Origin: Pseudomonadaceae bacterium
GTDB taxonomy: Bacteria; Pseudomonadota; Gammaproteobacteria; Pseudomonadales; Azotimanducaceae
Reading direction: 5' to 3'
Assembly: GCA_024743435.1 (NCBI GenBank)
Contig: JANSWO010000010.1
Location: forward strand, 62,001-126,000
DNA: 64,000 bases
A program made the position numbers and the translations under genes. Under the pieces are notes generated by a model. It was not told the DNA's origin. It saw nothing but the letters and a program-made list of their open reading frames with translations, and did no database searches. This document shows positions 63,693 to 64,000 of this stretch, piece by piece. The stretch's first letter is position 1. Each line of letters starts with the position of its first letter.

Positions 63693-64000
63693 CTACCAGC
63701 CATCCGCTTCAGTCGGCTCACCGAGATCCACTTCGCCCGTGTAAACGCCTGGCGCGTCCGGGCCGTAGGTTCCAGGACCATCCTCCGGGGCGTAGCCGCC
63801 AGGGCCTTGTTGTGGGCCGTAACCACCAGGACCCTGCTGCGGACCATAGCCACCAGGGCCTTGCTGCGGGCCGTAACCACCAGGGCCTTGTTGTGGGCCA
63901 TAGCCCCCAGGACCCTGCTGCGGACCATAGCCACCGGGACCTTGCTGTGGGCCGTAACCGCCCGGGCCTTGTGCGGGACCGTAGCCAGGGGTGTTGCCCG
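63693..64000 (-). CDS. Protein with GPGGYGPQQ nonapeptide repeats (5' end outside window)
   Basis: The frame ending at TAG 63693 is open to the window edge and encodes about 101 residues. It contains six tandem GPGGYGPQQ units (27-bp repeats, about 63803-63964), flanked by degenerate forms (GPGGYAPED, PGYGPAQ), and ends EVDLGEPTEADGW. A longer open frame in another register is a repeat artefact. The composition recalls silk and elastic proteins. It is co-oriented with the membrane protein and the secreted protease. Confidence 0.75.
   Translation of the reverse strand, partial: GNTPGYGPAQGPGGYGPQQGPGGYGPQQGPGGYGPQQGPGGYGPQQGPGGYGPQQGPGGYGPQQGPGGYAPEDGPGTYGPDAPGVYTGEVDLGEPTEADGW

Noticed and set aside
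63680-63934. Minus-strand frame encoding repeated MVRSRVL / AHNKALV units
   Set aside because: It is another reading register of the 27-bp repeat; the GPGGYGPQQ frame is open to the window edge and ends with a non-repetitive acidic tail.

Overview
The window reads as chromosome of a Gram-negative gammaproteobacterium: it has the Omp85-type TamA/TamB pair, an RND efflux pump with lipoprotein adaptor, NnrS, oxygen-independent HemN, a UrcA-family protein and an ssrA-like attachment remnant. Codon usage and protein families suggest a free-living, possibly marine or environmental species; the genus cannot be read from the sequence. No rRNA, intact tRNA or CRISPR array was seen.

Layout. (a) 1-5.7 kb: an operon on the minus strand (alpha/beta hydrolase, hotdog thioesterase, RND adaptor, RND pump cut by the window edge) faces a MarR regulator across a 33-bp palindrome. 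(b) 5.7-7.7 kb: a gene-poor gap with a long palindrome whose arms resemble the 3' end of tmRNA, degenerate tandem repeats, then an SDR oxidoreductase. (c) 7.7-28.4 kb: a defence and toxin-antitoxin island. It carries a MITE-like repeat, two Fic proteins, VapBC, a DUF429-like/zinc-finger protein, a type I restriction-modification operon with a SIR2-HerA pair inserted between hsdS and hsdR, a YgjP-like metallopeptidase, an Mrr-like endonuclease, AbiE toxin-antitoxin, an unknown exported protein and HigBA. A 228-bp higA 3' sequence occurs at both ends of most of this island.

(d) 28.4-38.6 kb: periplasmic KatG, a PhyH-type dioxygenase, a RES/Xre toxin-antitoxin pair, NnrS, a methyltransferase, a VOC protein, a YHS protein, an aldose-1-epimerase-like protein and a PhoX-like lipoprotein. 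(e) 38.6-46.8 kb: TamB/TamA, UrcA, a 161-bp tandem repeat and HemN. (f) 46.8-57.9 kb: a LuxR-type regulator, a second PhoX-like protein, a 2142-residue exported repeat protein with a central region resembling CyaA/ExoY nucleotidyl cyclases, an acidic protein and a membrane FHA protein. (g) 58-64 kb: a GPH sugar symporter, a Ser/Thr kinase with C-terminal repeats divergent from an ECF sigma factor, a secreted papain-like protease, and two low-complexity proteins, one with silk-like GPGGYGPQQ repeats.

The strongest candidate for a new system is the six-gene, translationally coupled operon hsdM-hsdS-sir2-herA-hsdR-ygjP-like. By analogy with prrC, which lies between hsdS and hsdR in E. coli, it suggests a restriction enzyme whose failure unleashes an NAD-consuming SIR2-HerA effector. 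The second candidate is the giant protein with the cyclase-like core.
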